DNA from: Agromyces lapidis
Lineage (GTDB): Bacteria; Actinomycetota; Actinomycetes; Actinomycetales; Microbacteriaceae
Assembly (NCBI RefSeq): GCF_009749405.1
Contig: NZ_WBIQ01000002.1
Coordinates: forward strand, 186,001-250,000
Direction of reading: 5' to 3'
DNA: 64,000 nt
Part shown: positions 1 through 6,779 of the stretch, one piece after another
How the letters are laid out: each line of letters opens with the position of its first letter
Numbering within the stretch: position 1 is the stretch's first letter
Program-made: the position numbers and the translations under genes
Notes under the pieces: generated by a model
What the model was told of the DNA's origin: nothing
The model's input: only the letters and a program-made list of their open reading frames with translations
Database searches by the model: none

Positions 1-150
1 GGCCCCGAGCCGGCGGGAGCCCGCGTGCTCGGGCGGTTCTCGCCCGGGCCGGCACCGCTCGAACCGACCGCGCCGCTCGCCGGCGTGGCATCCGTCACCA
101 TCGAACACCGCACCATCGAACACCGCACCAACGGGGGAGCAACACCATGA
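1..150 (+). CDS. 3' end of an unidentified upstream gene (partial)
   Basis: Frame 1 is open from the window edge to a TGA at 148-150, about 49 codons, with the GC-rich third positions usual for genes here. Its stop overlaps the murQ start in an ATGA junction, the arrangement seen at several certain gene junctions in this window. The visible tail is Pro/Ala/Gly-rich and ends in a duplicated TIEHR motif. The product cannot be named. The overlap suggests an operon with murQ, so a cell-wall sugar enzyme or transporter is plausible but is inference. It could also be a chance open frame. Confidence 0.45.
   Translation, partial: GPEPAGARVLGRFSPGPAPLEPTAPLAGVASVTIEHRTIEHRTNGGATP
96..130. repeat. 15-bp tandem repeat, 2.3 copies
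   Basis: The 15-base unit CACCATCGAACACCG occurs at 96-110 and 111-125, with a further partial copy CACCA at 126-130. Because the unit is a multiple of three it keeps the upstream frame open and encodes TIEHR twice. It ends 16 bases before the murQ ATG. Confidence 0.85.
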
Positions 151-1109
151 GCGGTCACCCACCGCAGCAGTCGGCCGAGCATCGCGCGCTGCGCGAGCTG
201 CTCGGCGAACTCTCGACCGAGCAGGTCAACGACGCGCACGCCGGATTCGACCTGCTCTCGACCGAGGCGCAGCTCGCCGCCATGCAGGCCGAGAGCGCCC
301 AGGCCGTCGCGGCGGTCACCGAGGCGACCCCCCAGATCGCCGCCGCCGTCGACGCCATCGTCGCGCGCCTGCGCAGCGGCGGCCGCCTCGTGTACGCGGG
401 GGCCGGCACCGCGGGCCGCATGGGCGTGCTCGACGCGAGCGAGATCCCGCCGACCTTCGGCACCGATCCCGCCCTCGTCGTCGGGCTCATCGCGGGCGGT
501 GACGGCGCGCTGCGCTCGGCCGTCGAGAACGCCGAGGACGACGCGGCGCTCGGCGCCGCCGACCTCGAGGCGATCGGGCTCGGCCCGTCCGATGCGTTCA
601 TCGGCATCTCGGCGTCGGGGCGCACCCCGTACGTGCTCGGCGCCATCGAGTACGCCAAGCGCGTCGGCGCGCTCAGCATCGGTTTCGCCTGCAACGCGGA
701 CTCGGCGATCGGCGCGGCGGCCGACCTCGCGATCGAGACCGTCGTCGGCCCCGAGATCGTGGCCGGGTCCACCCGGCTGAAGGGCGGCACCGCGCAGAAG
801 CTCGTGCTCAACGCGATCTCGACGATCGCCATGGTGCGGCTCGGCAAGGTGCACGGCAACCTCATGGTCGACGTGCAGGCCACCAACGCCAAGCTCCGCG
901 CACGAGCCGAGCGCATCGTCATGCAGGCGACGGGCGTCGACGCCGCCACGGCCTCCGCGGCACTCGCCTCCGTCGACGGGCATGTGAAGGCCGCGATCCT
1001 CGTCACCATGACTGGGGTGGATCCGCAACTCGCGCTGGCGCGCCTCGCCGCCGAAGATGGAGTGCTGCGCGATGCTCTCTCCAGTGTGCGCGACACGACC
1101 GTCGAATAG
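147..1109 (+). CDS. murQ: N-acetylmuramic acid 6-phosphate etherase MurQ
   Basis: Cytoplasmic lyase that cleaves the D-lactyl ether of N-acetylmuramic acid 6-phosphate to give GlcNAc-6-phosphate and lactate in cell-wall recycling. The 320-residue protein has the usual family length (about 300). Signatures are clear: GAGTAGRMGVLDASEIPPTF near residues 86-105 (the sugar-isomerase-fold phosphate-binding loop), GISASGRTPYV, EIVAGSTRLKGGTAQK and GNLMVDVQATNAKL. The ATG follows a GGGGGAG ribosome site at 133-139. It is followed after 41 bases by an RpiR/MurR-type regulator, the usual partner. No MurNAc transporter is seen in the window, so uptake must be encoded elsewhere or upstream. Confidence 0.96.
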   Translation: MSGHPPQQSAEHRALRELLGELSTEQVNDAHAGFDLLSTEAQLAAMQAESAQAVAAVTEATPQIAAAVDAIVARLRSGGRLVYAGAGTAGRMGVLDASEIPPTFGTDPALVVGLIAGGDGALRSAVENAEDDAALGAADLEAIGLGPSDAFIGISASGRTPYVLGAIEYAKRVGALSIGFACNADSAIGAAADLAIETVVGPEIVAGSTRLKGGTAQKLVLNAISTIAMVRLGKVHGNLMVDVQATNAKLRARAERIVMQATGVDAATASAALASVDGHVKAAILVTMTGVDPQLALARLAAEDGVLRDALSSVRDTTVE

Positions 1110-1150
1110 GGGCGGCTGCCATCACGAGGAGAAGGAACGGAAGGCTGGAG

Positions 1151-2035
1151 ATGTCGTCGAACGTGCTCTCGACCGTACGTGAGGCGGTGCCGCGCCTGAG
1201 CTCGTCCGAAGCGCGCGTGGCCGAGGCGATCATCGCCGATCCCACGCTCGTGGTCGACCTCACCATCACCGACCTCGCGCGCGTCTGCGGCACCTCGCTC
1301 TCGACCGTCGCCCGGTTCTGTCAGACGCTCGGGTACTCGGGCTACCGCGAGTTCCGCATGGAGGTCGCGAGCGCCGTGAGCCGCGAGGCCGCGGAACGCG
1401 ACCGCTTCGGCATCGCGAACGCCGACATCGACCCCGACGACACCGCGGCCGACGTCGTGGCGAAGATCGCCTTCCACGAGGTGCTCGCCATCGAGCAGAC
1501 GGTGGGCGGCCTCGACATGGCGGTGCTCGACGGGGTCGTCGACGCGATCGTGGCCGGTGCGCACGTCGACCTCTACGGCTTCGGCTCGAGCGGGCTCACC
1601 GCCCAGGACCTGCAGCAGAAGCTCTTCCGCATCGGCATCTCGGCGTTCTGCTCGGTCGACGTGCACCTCGCGCTCGTCTCGGCGGCGCTGCGCGGGCCGG
1701 GGGATGTCGCGATCGGCATCTCGCACTCGGGGCTCACCGCCGAGACGAATCACGCGCTCGAAGTCGCCCGTGAGGCTGGTGCGACGACCGTCGCCGTGAC
1801 GAACTCGCCCGAGTCGCCGATCGCCGAGCTCGCCGAATTCGTGCTCATGACGCACGCCCGCGAGTCGAGCTACCGGGTCGGAGCGATGTCGAGCAGGATC
1901 GCCCAGCTGGCCGTCGTCGACTTCCTGTTCGTGCGGCTGGCGCAGCGCATGGGGGACTCGGTCGCAGAGCCGCTGCAGCGCACCTTCGAGGTCACCGCGA
2001 CCCATCGGGTCGGGCCGCGGCGCCGGCCGGTCTAG
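1151..2035 (+). CDS. RpiR/MurR family transcriptional regulator (HTH + SIS)
   Basis: Regulator of 294 residues with an N-terminal RpiR helix-turn-helix (about residues 1-77; LARVCGTSLSTVARFCQTLG) and a C-terminal SIS sugar-phosphate-binding domain (about 125-265; YGFGSSGLTAQD, GISHSGLTAET). Members next to murQ sense MurNAc-6-phosphate and control the recycling operon; assignment to that role is by neighbourhood. An AGGAGAAGGAACGG stretch at 1127-1140 gives a ribosome site upstream of the ATG. The gene is co-directional with murQ and probably in the same transcript. An internal TetR- or LysR-type identity is excluded by the SIS motifs. Confidence 0.92.
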   Translation: MSSNVLSTVREAVPRLSSSEARVAEAIIADPTLVVDLTITDLARVCGTSLSTVARFCQTLGYSGYREFRMEVASAVSREAAERDRFGIANADIDPDDTAADVVAKIAFHEVLAIEQTVGGLDMAVLDGVVDAIVAGAHVDLYGFGSSGLTAQDLQQKLFRIGISAFCSVDVHLALVSAALRGPGDVAIGISHSGLTAETNHALEVAREAGATTVAVTNSPESPIAELAEFVLMTHARESSYRVGAMSSRIAQLAVVDFLFVRLAQRMGDSVAEPLQRTFEVTATHRVGPRRRPV

Positions 2036-2050
2036 CCGGTTCGGTGCCGT

Positions 2051-2125
2051 CGAGTAGGCGGCCGTGAACGTCGAGCTAGTACGCGGCCGTGAACGTCGAG
2101 CTAGTACGCGGCCGTGAACGTCGAG
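2051..2125. repeat. 25-bp tandem repeat, three copies, at the 3' end of the GCS2 gene
   Basis: Three consecutive 25-base units: 2051-2075, 2076-2100 and 2101-2125. The last two are identical; the first has two changes (positions 2 and 7 of the unit). The third copy is the last seven codons plus stop of the minus-strand ligase gene, so the array looks like a local duplication of that gene's end into the intergenic space, behind the stop codon. Each copy carries its own minus-strand TAG. Confidence 0.9.
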
Positions 2126-3213
2126 GTGTAGAGCTCGCGGAGCGCGGGCATCCCGCCGGCCGCGAAGGCCGCCCGCTGCCGTGATCCGCCCGTGCCCTGC
2201 TCGAGCAGGCGCGCGAGGCCGGATGCGACGAGCTCGGCATCGCCGCTCGCATCGAGCGCGGGAGCGAGCAGCGCCTGCGCGCGGTCGAGCACCTCGAGCG
2301 CCGGGCGGAGTTCGCCGAGCACCGGGTCGAGCACGAGCGCGTCGAGCCCGCTGTGCGCCGAGTGCAGCAGTGCGGCGTTCAGGAGCTCGGGGCCGGGGGC
2401 GGCCTCGGTCGTCGGCACGACGGAGGCCGCGGCACCGAGGGAGGTGTCGATCACGCTGTCGACGAGCGCCCGGAACACCGCCGCGAGGAGCACGGTCGAC
2501 CACGCCTCGAGCTGGGCGTCGGCGATCCTGATCTCGATGGTGGGCACGTGAGCCGAGAGCCGAGCAGCCCACATGATGATCGCGCGGTCCTTCATGCCGC
2601 CGATGCCCACGAGCCGCTCGAGCCGCCGGTCGTAGTCGGCGGCGTCGCGGAACTCGGGCGGGCACCCCGCCGTCGTCCAACGGCGCTGCCCTACGTTTCG
2701 CCAGCTCTCGTAACCGGTGTCGTGACCGCGCCAGATGGGCGAGTTGCCGGTGAGGGCCGACAGCAGCGGCAACCAGTTGCGGACGGCGTTGAGGGCACGC
2801 ACCCCGGCGTCGCGATCGACGATCCCGACGTGCACGTGCAGCCCTTGGATCTGATGGTCGGCGACCACACCCTCCATGTCGTGGACGATGCGCTGGTACC
2901 GCGGGGTGTCGGTGATCGTCGGGAAGGGCAGCGCGTCGGGCGGGCAGCCGACGCTCGCCGCGACCACGCCGTACCGGTCGGCCTCCGCGGCGACCCCGCG
3001 GCGGAAGTCGACGAGCGCCTCCCGTGCGTCCGACATGCGCGTGAACACGGCCGAGGCGTGCTCGACCTGCGCGGCGAGGAACTCGCGATGGGCGAGGGGC
3101 CGCCACCTGGGGTCGGCGGAGAGGTGCGCGAAGGCACCGTCGGCCACGTCGGCCGGGCGCAGTGTCTCCCGGTCGAGGAAGACGAACTCCTCCTCGACGC
3201 CGAAGGTGGTCAT
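2101..3213 (-). CDS. GCS2-type carboxylate-amine ligase (YbdK family glutamate-cysteine ligase)
   Basis: ATP-dependent ligase of the glutamate-cysteine ligase type 2 family, 370 residues, which is the normal length for YbdK-like proteins. Motifs: GVEEEF at residues 5-10 (ATP/Mg glutamates), QIQGLHVHVGI, NSPIWRGHDTGYESWR and TIEIRIADAQ. YbdK homologues make gamma-glutamyl-cysteine weakly; in actinobacteria the true substrate is often unknown, so the specific reaction is not claimed. It converges with the MurR regulator. The C-terminus (STFTAAY) is duplicated in a 25-base tandem array just past the stop. Confidence 0.93.
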   Translation of the reverse strand: MTTFGVEEEFVFLDRETLRPADVADGAFAHLSADPRWRPLAHREFLAAQVEHASAVFTRMSDAREALVDFRRGVAAEADRYGVVAASVGCPPDALPFPTITDTPRYQRIVHDMEGVVADHQIQGLHVHVGIVDRDAGVRALNAVRNWLPLLSALTGNSPIWRGHDTGYESWRNVGQRRWTTAGCPPEFRDAADYDRRLERLVGIGGMKDRAIIMWAARLSAHVPTIEIRIADAQLEAWSTVLLAAVFRALVDSVIDTSLGAAASVVPTTEAAPGPELLNAALLHSAHSGLDALVLDPVLGELRPALEVLDRAQALLAPALDASGDAELVASGLARLLEQGTGGSRQRAAFAAGGMPALRELYTSTFTAAY

Positions 3214-3285
3214 CGCGGCTCCCTCTCGCTGCTCACACTCTCCTCAGGGGGCGGTCGCGCGTCAAGGGCTCGCCCCCATCGGGGG

Positions 3286-3729
3286 TCAGAAGAGCAGCAG
3301 CATCGCCACGCTCGACGCGAGCGTCACGACGAGCGAGCCCGCCACGAGCGCGGCCACGACGATCAGCGCCACGCGCCCGCGGGGGAGACGGTCGCCCGAG
3401 TGCACCGGCCTGGTCACGAACGGCGATGCGGATGCCACGGCGCTGCCGTGCACGGTCGGTACGGTCGTGTGCTCGGGCACGAGGCGCATGGTCTGCATGA
3501 GGGGCTGGGCGAGTTCGTCGGCGCCGTCGGCGGTCGCGGCGAATGTGCCGGCCGGTGCCGGGATGAGCGCCGTGACGAGGCCCGGCGCCAGCGGCGGTGC
3601 GCCCGCTGCGGCGGGTGACGGGGCACCCGCCTTGCGGGCCGTGTGCGGGGTCCAGCTGCGACCGTCCCAATAGCGCAGCCACGTGGCATCCGCTTCGTCG
3701 TCGTACCAGCCCGCCGGGTGCTCAGCCAT
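3286..3729 (-). CDS. DUF2510 domain membrane protein
   Basis: A 147-residue protein that opens with a DUF2510 module (AGWYDDEADATWLRYWDG then WTPHT, residues 6-30), a WW-like domain common in actinobacterial membrane proteins. A long Ala/Pro-rich linker follows and one transmembrane helix ends the chain (about residues 123-146, VALIVVAALVAGSLVVTL). The function is unknown. The ATG has no Shine-Dalgarno; instead a short leaderless frame (3722-3757) overlaps it, so its translation may depend on that upstream frame. Confidence 0.85.
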   Translation of the reverse strand: MAEHPAGWYDDEADATWLRYWDGRSWTPHTARKAGAPSPAAAGAPPLAPGLVTALIPAPAGTFAATADGADELAQPLMQTMRLVPEHTTVPTVHGSAVASASPFVTRPVHSGDRLPRGRVALIVVAALVAGSLVVTLASSVAMLLLF

Positions 3730-3757
3730 ACGCGGCCGCGGCGTCGGGGGAGGTCAT
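3722..3757 (-). CDS. Predicted 11-codon leaderless leader ORF
   Basis: Reads MTSPDAAAAYG then TGA, overlapping the DUF2510 start by 8 bases in another frame. A minus-strand -10-like hexamer TACAGT (3764-3769) ends six bases before its ATG, the same spacing found at other leaderless genes here. The DUF2510 ATG lacks a ribosome site, so the short frame could deliver ribosomes to it by coupling. It may equally be an untranslated accident of a leader starting near 3757. Confidence 0.35.
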   Translation of the reverse strand: MTSPDAAAAYG

Positions 3758-3779
3758 CCGCCCACTGTAGAGCCGCGCG

Positions 3780-4340
3780 TCAGGCCGCGCGATCGGCAGA
3801 ACTCCCCATGGCGGCGAGCACGCGTTCGTGGTCGTGCCGGCTCGCTCCGGCGACGGCGACGGCGCCGGCGTCGACCGGTGCGTCGGGGCCGAGCGCCGCG
3901 GTCGGCGGGATGACCTCGGATGCGGCGACGGCACCGGCTCGGCGCACCATGCGGGCCGCCTGCACGAGCACCACGCCGAGTACGGCCCCGGCCGTGTTCA
4001 TGACGAGGTCGCGCGGGTCGGAGATGCGATCGGGCTCGGGCACCTGGATGAGTTCGATGACCGTCGTGAAGGCGAAGCCGACGAGCAGTGCGAGCGGCCA
4101 GGCCCGACGGGGCAGCAGCAGGGCCGCCAGCACGCCCACCGGAATGAACAGTGCGACGTTGAACGCGATCTCGGCCAGATAGCCGGTGGTCCACGTCACC
4201 TGGGCCGTCCACGCGTCGAGGTTCAGGATGCCGCCGTCGAGCTGGTTGCCGGTCGTGCGCCAGGGCGCCGGACCGACCGTCACCCACAGCACGAGGGCCG
4301 CGTACGCGGCAGCGACGAGACCGAGGGGGCGGCGATCCAT
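3780..4340 (-). CDS. VanZ family membrane protein
   Basis: A 186-residue integral membrane protein with about four helices and the VanZ-like signature: FNVALFIPVGVLAALLL, a polar E-L-I-Q-V loop and DPRDLVMNTAGAVLG. VanZ-like proteins are linked to glycopeptide tolerance in some Firmicutes, but most actinobacterial members have no known role. The start at 4340 was chosen because GGAGGAG lies about nine bases upstream; longer in-frame extensions run into the cold-shock leader and look non-coding. The C-terminal 55 residues are Ala/Val-rich and cytosolic. Confidence 0.85.
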   Translation of the reverse strand: MDRRPLGLVAAAYAALVLWVTVGPAPWRTTGNQLDGGILNLDAWTAQVTWTTGYLAEIAFNVALFIPVGVLAALLLPRRAWPLALLVGFAFTTVIELIQVPEPDRISDPRDLVMNTAGAVLGVVLVQAARMVRRAGAVAASEVIPPTAALGPDAPVDAGAVAVAGASRHDHERVLAAMGSSADRAA

Positions 4341-4681
4341 GGCCCGATTCTCCTCCTCCGAGCCTTCGAACGGGCTGGATTCGCCCCGGGAGTCCGATCC
4401 GAACGTCACAATCCGGTCGCGACCGGTGTGCTGCGGCGCAGAAATCGATAGTGTATCTTCACTGATTCCTCCATCAAGCGGGCGCCTGCCCGCGCCTCCA
4501 TTCGATTGCCCGGAGGCGGACCGATCCGCGTGGCATGACCCGATACGAGACGGCGGATGCCTGCATGGCATTCCTCCCCTCGCCCCCCGCTCCGTCTGGC
4601 AACCCGCCGTGCGGGGCAGCGATCGACCGTCGATCGCATCGGGCCCGCAACAGCGGCCCATAAGGACAGAAGGACAGCAGT
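4341..4681 (+). other. 341-bp divergent intergenic region: VanZ upstream region and long cold-shock leader
   Basis: No convincing gene. The part nearest VanZ holds its ribosome site. An AT-richer patch at 4448-4475 (TAGTGT and TATCTT hexamers) is the only -10-like sequence and would give a 5' leader of more than 200 bases to the cold-shock gene. Long structured leaders are typical of cspA-type genes. The last 65 bases hold two adjacent hairpins, annotated separately. Confidence 0.5.
4619..4659 (+). promoter_or_regulatory. Paired hairpins in the leader of the first cold-shock gene
   Basis: Hairpin 1: GCGATCGA (4619-4626), loop CCG, TCGATCGC (4630-4637), eight perfect pairs. Hairpin 2: GGGCC (4641-4645) with GGCCC (4655-4659), extendable by two inner pairs across a one-base bulge to an AACA loop. 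It ends 22 bases before the ATG, leaving AAGGACAGAAGGAC as the ribosome site. The second csp leader has the same layout with different sequence. Confidence 0.6.
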
Positions 4682-4885
4682 ATGGCAACTGGAACCGTCA
4701 AGTGGTTCAACGCCGAAAAGGGCTTCGGCTTCATCGCTCCCGACGACGGCTCGGCCGACGTCTTCGCGCACTTCAGCGCGATCTCGGGCAACGGCTACCG
4801 CTCGCTCGAAGAGGGCCAGAAGGTCGAGTTCGACGTCGCGCAGGGCCCGAAGGGCCTGCAGGCGGAGAACATTCGCGGCCTCTGA
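4682..4885 (+). CDS. cspA: CspA-type cold-shock protein
   Basis: A 67-residue single cold-shock domain with both nucleic-acid-binding motifs: [14 protein letters not shown] (RNP1) and DVFAHFSAI (RNP2). Such proteins bind single-stranded RNA/DNA and melt structures during cold shock or growth transitions. Start ATG is preceded by AAGGACAGAAGGAC. A second, near-identical copy follows 228 bases downstream on the same strand, each with its own structured leader and terminator, so they look separately controlled duplicates rather than an operon. Confidence 0.96.
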   Translation: MATGTVKWFNAEKGFGFIAPDDGSADVFAHFSAISGNGYRSLEEGQKVEFDVAQGPKGLQAENIRGL

Positions 4886-4899
4886 GTCATCGGCAGAGT

Positions 4900-4935
4900 C
4901 GAACGCCGTCGCGGCACCAGCTGCGGCGGCGTTCG
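4900..4935 (+). terminator. Terminator-like hairpin after first cold-shock gene
   Basis: CGAACGCCGTCGC (4900-4912) pairs with GCGGCGGCGTTCG (4923-4935) over 13 positions with one G-T wobble; the loop is 10 bases. No T-tract follows, as is common in high-GC actinobacteria. Confidence 0.7.
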
Positions 4936-5047
4936 TCGTATCCGGGCGGTATCACAGGTTCACCGTCTAGTGTTGAGCCCGCGAGCCCTCGTCATCTGCA
5001 CGAGCGGCACGCGAGCTCCCGGTGACGGACGTCGTCGCTGGGAACCC

Positions 5048-5090
5048 GCACGACTTGGAAGTCGTGCACGTCGCAGTCGCCTCGGCGACT
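5048..5090 (+). promoter_or_regulatory. Paired hairpins in the leader of the second cold-shock gene
   Basis: Hairpin 1: GCACGACT (5048-5055), loop TGGA, AGTCGTGC (5060-5067). Hairpin 2: AGTCGC (5075-5080), loop CTCG, GCGACT (5085-5090). It ends 23 bases before the ATG, matching the 22 bases in the first csp leader although the sequences differ. The 228-base interval also carries the first gene's terminator hairpin. Confidence 0.6.
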
Positions 5091-5113
5091 CGGCTCTACA
5101 GAAGGAAATGAAT

Positions 5114-5320
5114 ATGGCAACCGGAACCGTCAAGTGGTTCAACGCCGACAAGGGCTTCGGCTTCATCGCCCCCGACGACGGCACCGCCGATGTCTTCGCG
5201 CACTTCAGCGCGATCGCGTCGGGCGGCTACCGCTCGCTCGAGGAGAACCAGAAGGTCGAGTTCGAGACCGCCCGCGGCCCCAAGGGCCTGCAGGCCGAGA
5301 ACATCACCGTCATCGGTTAG
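5114..5320 (+). CDS. cspA: CspA-type cold-shock protein, second copy
   Basis: A 68-residue cold-shock domain, differing from the upstream copy mainly in the C-terminal third. RNP1 [14 protein letters not shown] and RNP2 DVFAHFSAI are intact. Start at 5114 was chosen because AGAAGGAA sits eight bases upstream and MATGTVKWF aligns with the first copy; an in-frame ATG six bases earlier is possible, and longer extensions read through the hairpin leader. It is followed by a strong nested terminator. Confidence 0.95.
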   Translation: MATGTVKWFNADKGFGFIAPDDGTADVFAHFSAIASGGYRSLEENQKVEFETARGPKGLQAENITVIG

Positions 5321-5339
5321 TTCTCCCAGCGCGTTTCAG

Positions 5340-5396
5340 ACGACGGATGCCTCGGCGCCCTCCCGTTCCCGGGAGATGCGCCGGGGCATCCGTCGT
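5340..5396 (+). terminator. Long nested terminator hairpin
   Basis: Outer stem ACGACGGATGCC (5340-5351) with GGCATCCGTCGT (5385-5396); middle CGGCGC (5353-5358) with GCGCCG (5378-5383); inner CTCCCG (5360-5365) with CGGGAG (5370-5375). All arms are perfect, giving about 24 pairs. It begins 20 bases after the second csp stop. Confidence 0.85.
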
Positions 5397-5492
5397 TGAA
5401 GCGCACCCGCCGCTGAGCGTCTTCAAAGCTTCGGTGCCTACGATCGGAGCAGATCGACCCCGGCCCGCGGTCGGCCCCGAAGGAGGAGCCCC

Positions 5493-5840
5493 ATGCAATG
5501 CCCCAGTGACGGAACCGTGCTCGTGATGAGCGAGCGCAGCGGCATCGAGATCGACTACTGCCCGACGTGCCGAGGGGTCTGGCTCGACCGCGGCGAACTC
5601 GACAAGATCGTCGAGCGGGCCGGCCGCGAGTTCGGCGGCGCCCCCTCCGCGCCCGCCGCGCCCCAGGCTCCGTCTGCACCGGTGCCGCCCCAGCAGCCGG
5701 CCTACGGCCAGCAGGCGTACCAGCAGCCCTACGACAACCGCGGGTACGACAACCGCGGCTACGACAACCGCGGGTACGGCGACCAGGGGTACGGCCGCAA
5801 GAAGAAGAAGGAGAGCTGGCTCTCCGAGCTCTTCGACTGA
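5493..5840 (+). CDS. TFIIB-type zinc-ribbon protein with repeat tail
   Basis: A 115-residue protein. Residues 1-45 form a zf-TFIIB-like ribbon: CPSDG at 3-7 and YCPTCRGVWLDRGELDKI, giving a four-cysteine metal site and the hallmark GVWLDRGEL. The middle is Pro/Gln/Ala-rich, followed by three exact YDNRG repeats and a basic KKKKE cluster before the C-terminal helix WLSELFD. The family's function is unknown. GAAGGAGG at 5479-5486 is the ribosome site. It is monocistronic, ending at a bidirectional terminator. Confidence 0.9.
   Translation: MQCPSDGTVLVMSERSGIEIDYCPTCRGVWLDRGELDKIVERAGREFGGAPSAPAAPQAPSAPVPPQQPAYGQQAYQQPYDNRGYDNRGYDNRGYGDQGYGRKKKKESWLSELFD
5730..5774. repeat. 15-bp tandem repeat, three copies (YDNRG)
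   Basis: Unit TACGACAACCGCGGG at 5730-5744, 5745-5759 (last base C) and 5760-5774. It is in frame and encodes YDNRG three times in the zinc-ribbon protein, so copy-number changes would not break the frame. Confidence 0.9.
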
Positions 5841-5850
5841 GTCGTCGAAC

Positions 5851-5893
5851 ACGAATGCCGCGCGGGCCCACTCGGGTGCCCGTGCGGCATTCG
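5851..5893. terminator. Bidirectional terminator hairpin
   Basis: ACGAATGCCGC (5851-5861) pairs with GCGGCATTCGT (5883-5893), extended inward by CGGGC with GCCCG across a one-base bulge. It lies between the zinc-ribbon gene (+) and the aldo/keto reductase (-), which converge, and can serve both. Confidence 0.85.
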
Positions 5894-5910
5894 TCGTCGA
5901 TGGACCCGGA

Positions 5911-6744
5911 TCAGGCCGCGTTGAACTCGACCGGGTGCGGGCCGGTGCGGCCGTCGCGCTCGAGCGCGTCGATCGCCGCCAGCTCGTCTGCGGAGAGCTC
6001 GAATCCGAAGACGTCGAAGTTCTCGGCGATCCGCGAGGGCGTCACCGACTTCGGGATCACGACGCGCCCCTGCTGCAGGTGCCAGCGCAGCACGACCTGC
6101 GCCGGGGTCGCGTCGTGTCGCGCGGCGATCGAGGTGACGGATGCCTCGCCGAGCACGGCGCCCTGCGCGAGCGGGCTCCACGCCTCGGTGACGATGCCGT
6201 GGCGATGGTTCGCCGCGACGGTCGCGCGGTTCTGCAGGGCGGGGTGCAGTTCGACCTGGTTCACCGCAGGCACGAGGCCGGTCTCGGCGATCAGCCGTTC
6301 GAGGTGGGCCGGCTCGAAGTTCGAGACGCCGACGGCGCGCACGCGGCCCTCGTCGAGCAGACGTCCGAGTGCTCGCCAGGTGTCGACGAAGAGCTCGCGC
6401 TCGGGCGTCGGCCAGTGGATCAGGTACAGGTCGAGACGGTCGAGCCCGAGCTTGCCGAGGCTCGTGTCGAACGCGCGGAGCGTCGAGTCGAAGCCCTGAT
6501 CGGAGTTCCAGACCTTCGTCGTGACGAACAGCTGCTCGCGGTCGATGCCCGATTCGGCGAGCGCGCGGCCGACGCCCGCCTCGTTGCCGTAGATCGCGGC
6601 GGTGTCGATGCTCCGATATCCGGCGTCGAGTGCTGCGGCGACCGCTGCGGTCGTCTCGGGGTCGGGAACCTGGAAGACGCCGAAGCCGAGCTGCGGCATC
6701 TGCACGCCGTTGTTGAGGGTGACGTCGGGGACGGTGGGGTTCAT
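5911..6744 (-). CDS. Aldo/keto reductase (2,5-diketo-gluconate reductase-like)
   Basis: NADPH-dependent reductase of 277 residues, normal for the family. The catalytic tetrad is visible: Asp in SIDTAAIYG, Tyr in the same motif, Lys in VTTKVW and His in LIHWP. GVSNF and IPKSVTPSRIAEN match cofactor binding. The substrate is unknown; bacterial members reduce many aldehydes and ketones. Start MNPTVPDV at 6744. It follows the MFS gene by 35 bases on the same strand, so the pair is probably one operon controlled by the divergent MarR regulator. Confidence 0.94.
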   Translation of the reverse strand: MNPTVPDVTLNNGVQMPQLGFGVFQVPDPETTAAVAAALDAGYRSIDTAAIYGNEAGVGRALAESGIDREQLFVTTKVWNSDQGFDSTLRAFDTSLGKLGLDRLDLYLIHWPTPERELFVDTWRALGRLLDEGRVRAVGVSNFEPAHLERLIAETGLVPAVNQVELHPALQNRATVAANHRHGIVTEAWSPLAQGAVLGEASVTSIAARHDATPAQVVLRWHLQQGRVVIPKSVTPSRIAENFDVFGFELSADELAAIDALERDGRTGPHPVEFNAA

Positions 6745-6779
6745 GTGATCGCTTTCAGTGGTGAGCAGGGCGGACGGGG

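Noticed and set aside
2051..2125. CRISPR or integration (att) repeats
   Set aside because: Contiguous copies with no spacers, derived from the end of the adjacent gene; no integrase nearby.
155..3106. A 983-codon open frame on the minus strand over murQ, rpiR and part of the GCS2 gene
   Set aside because: Arg/Pro/Ala-rich shadow frame typical of high-GC DNA; it runs through three certain genes and has no domain.
4406..5184. Small minus-strand frames over both cold-shock genes (similar to each other)
   Set aside because: They resemble each other only because the csp genes do; antisense shadows.
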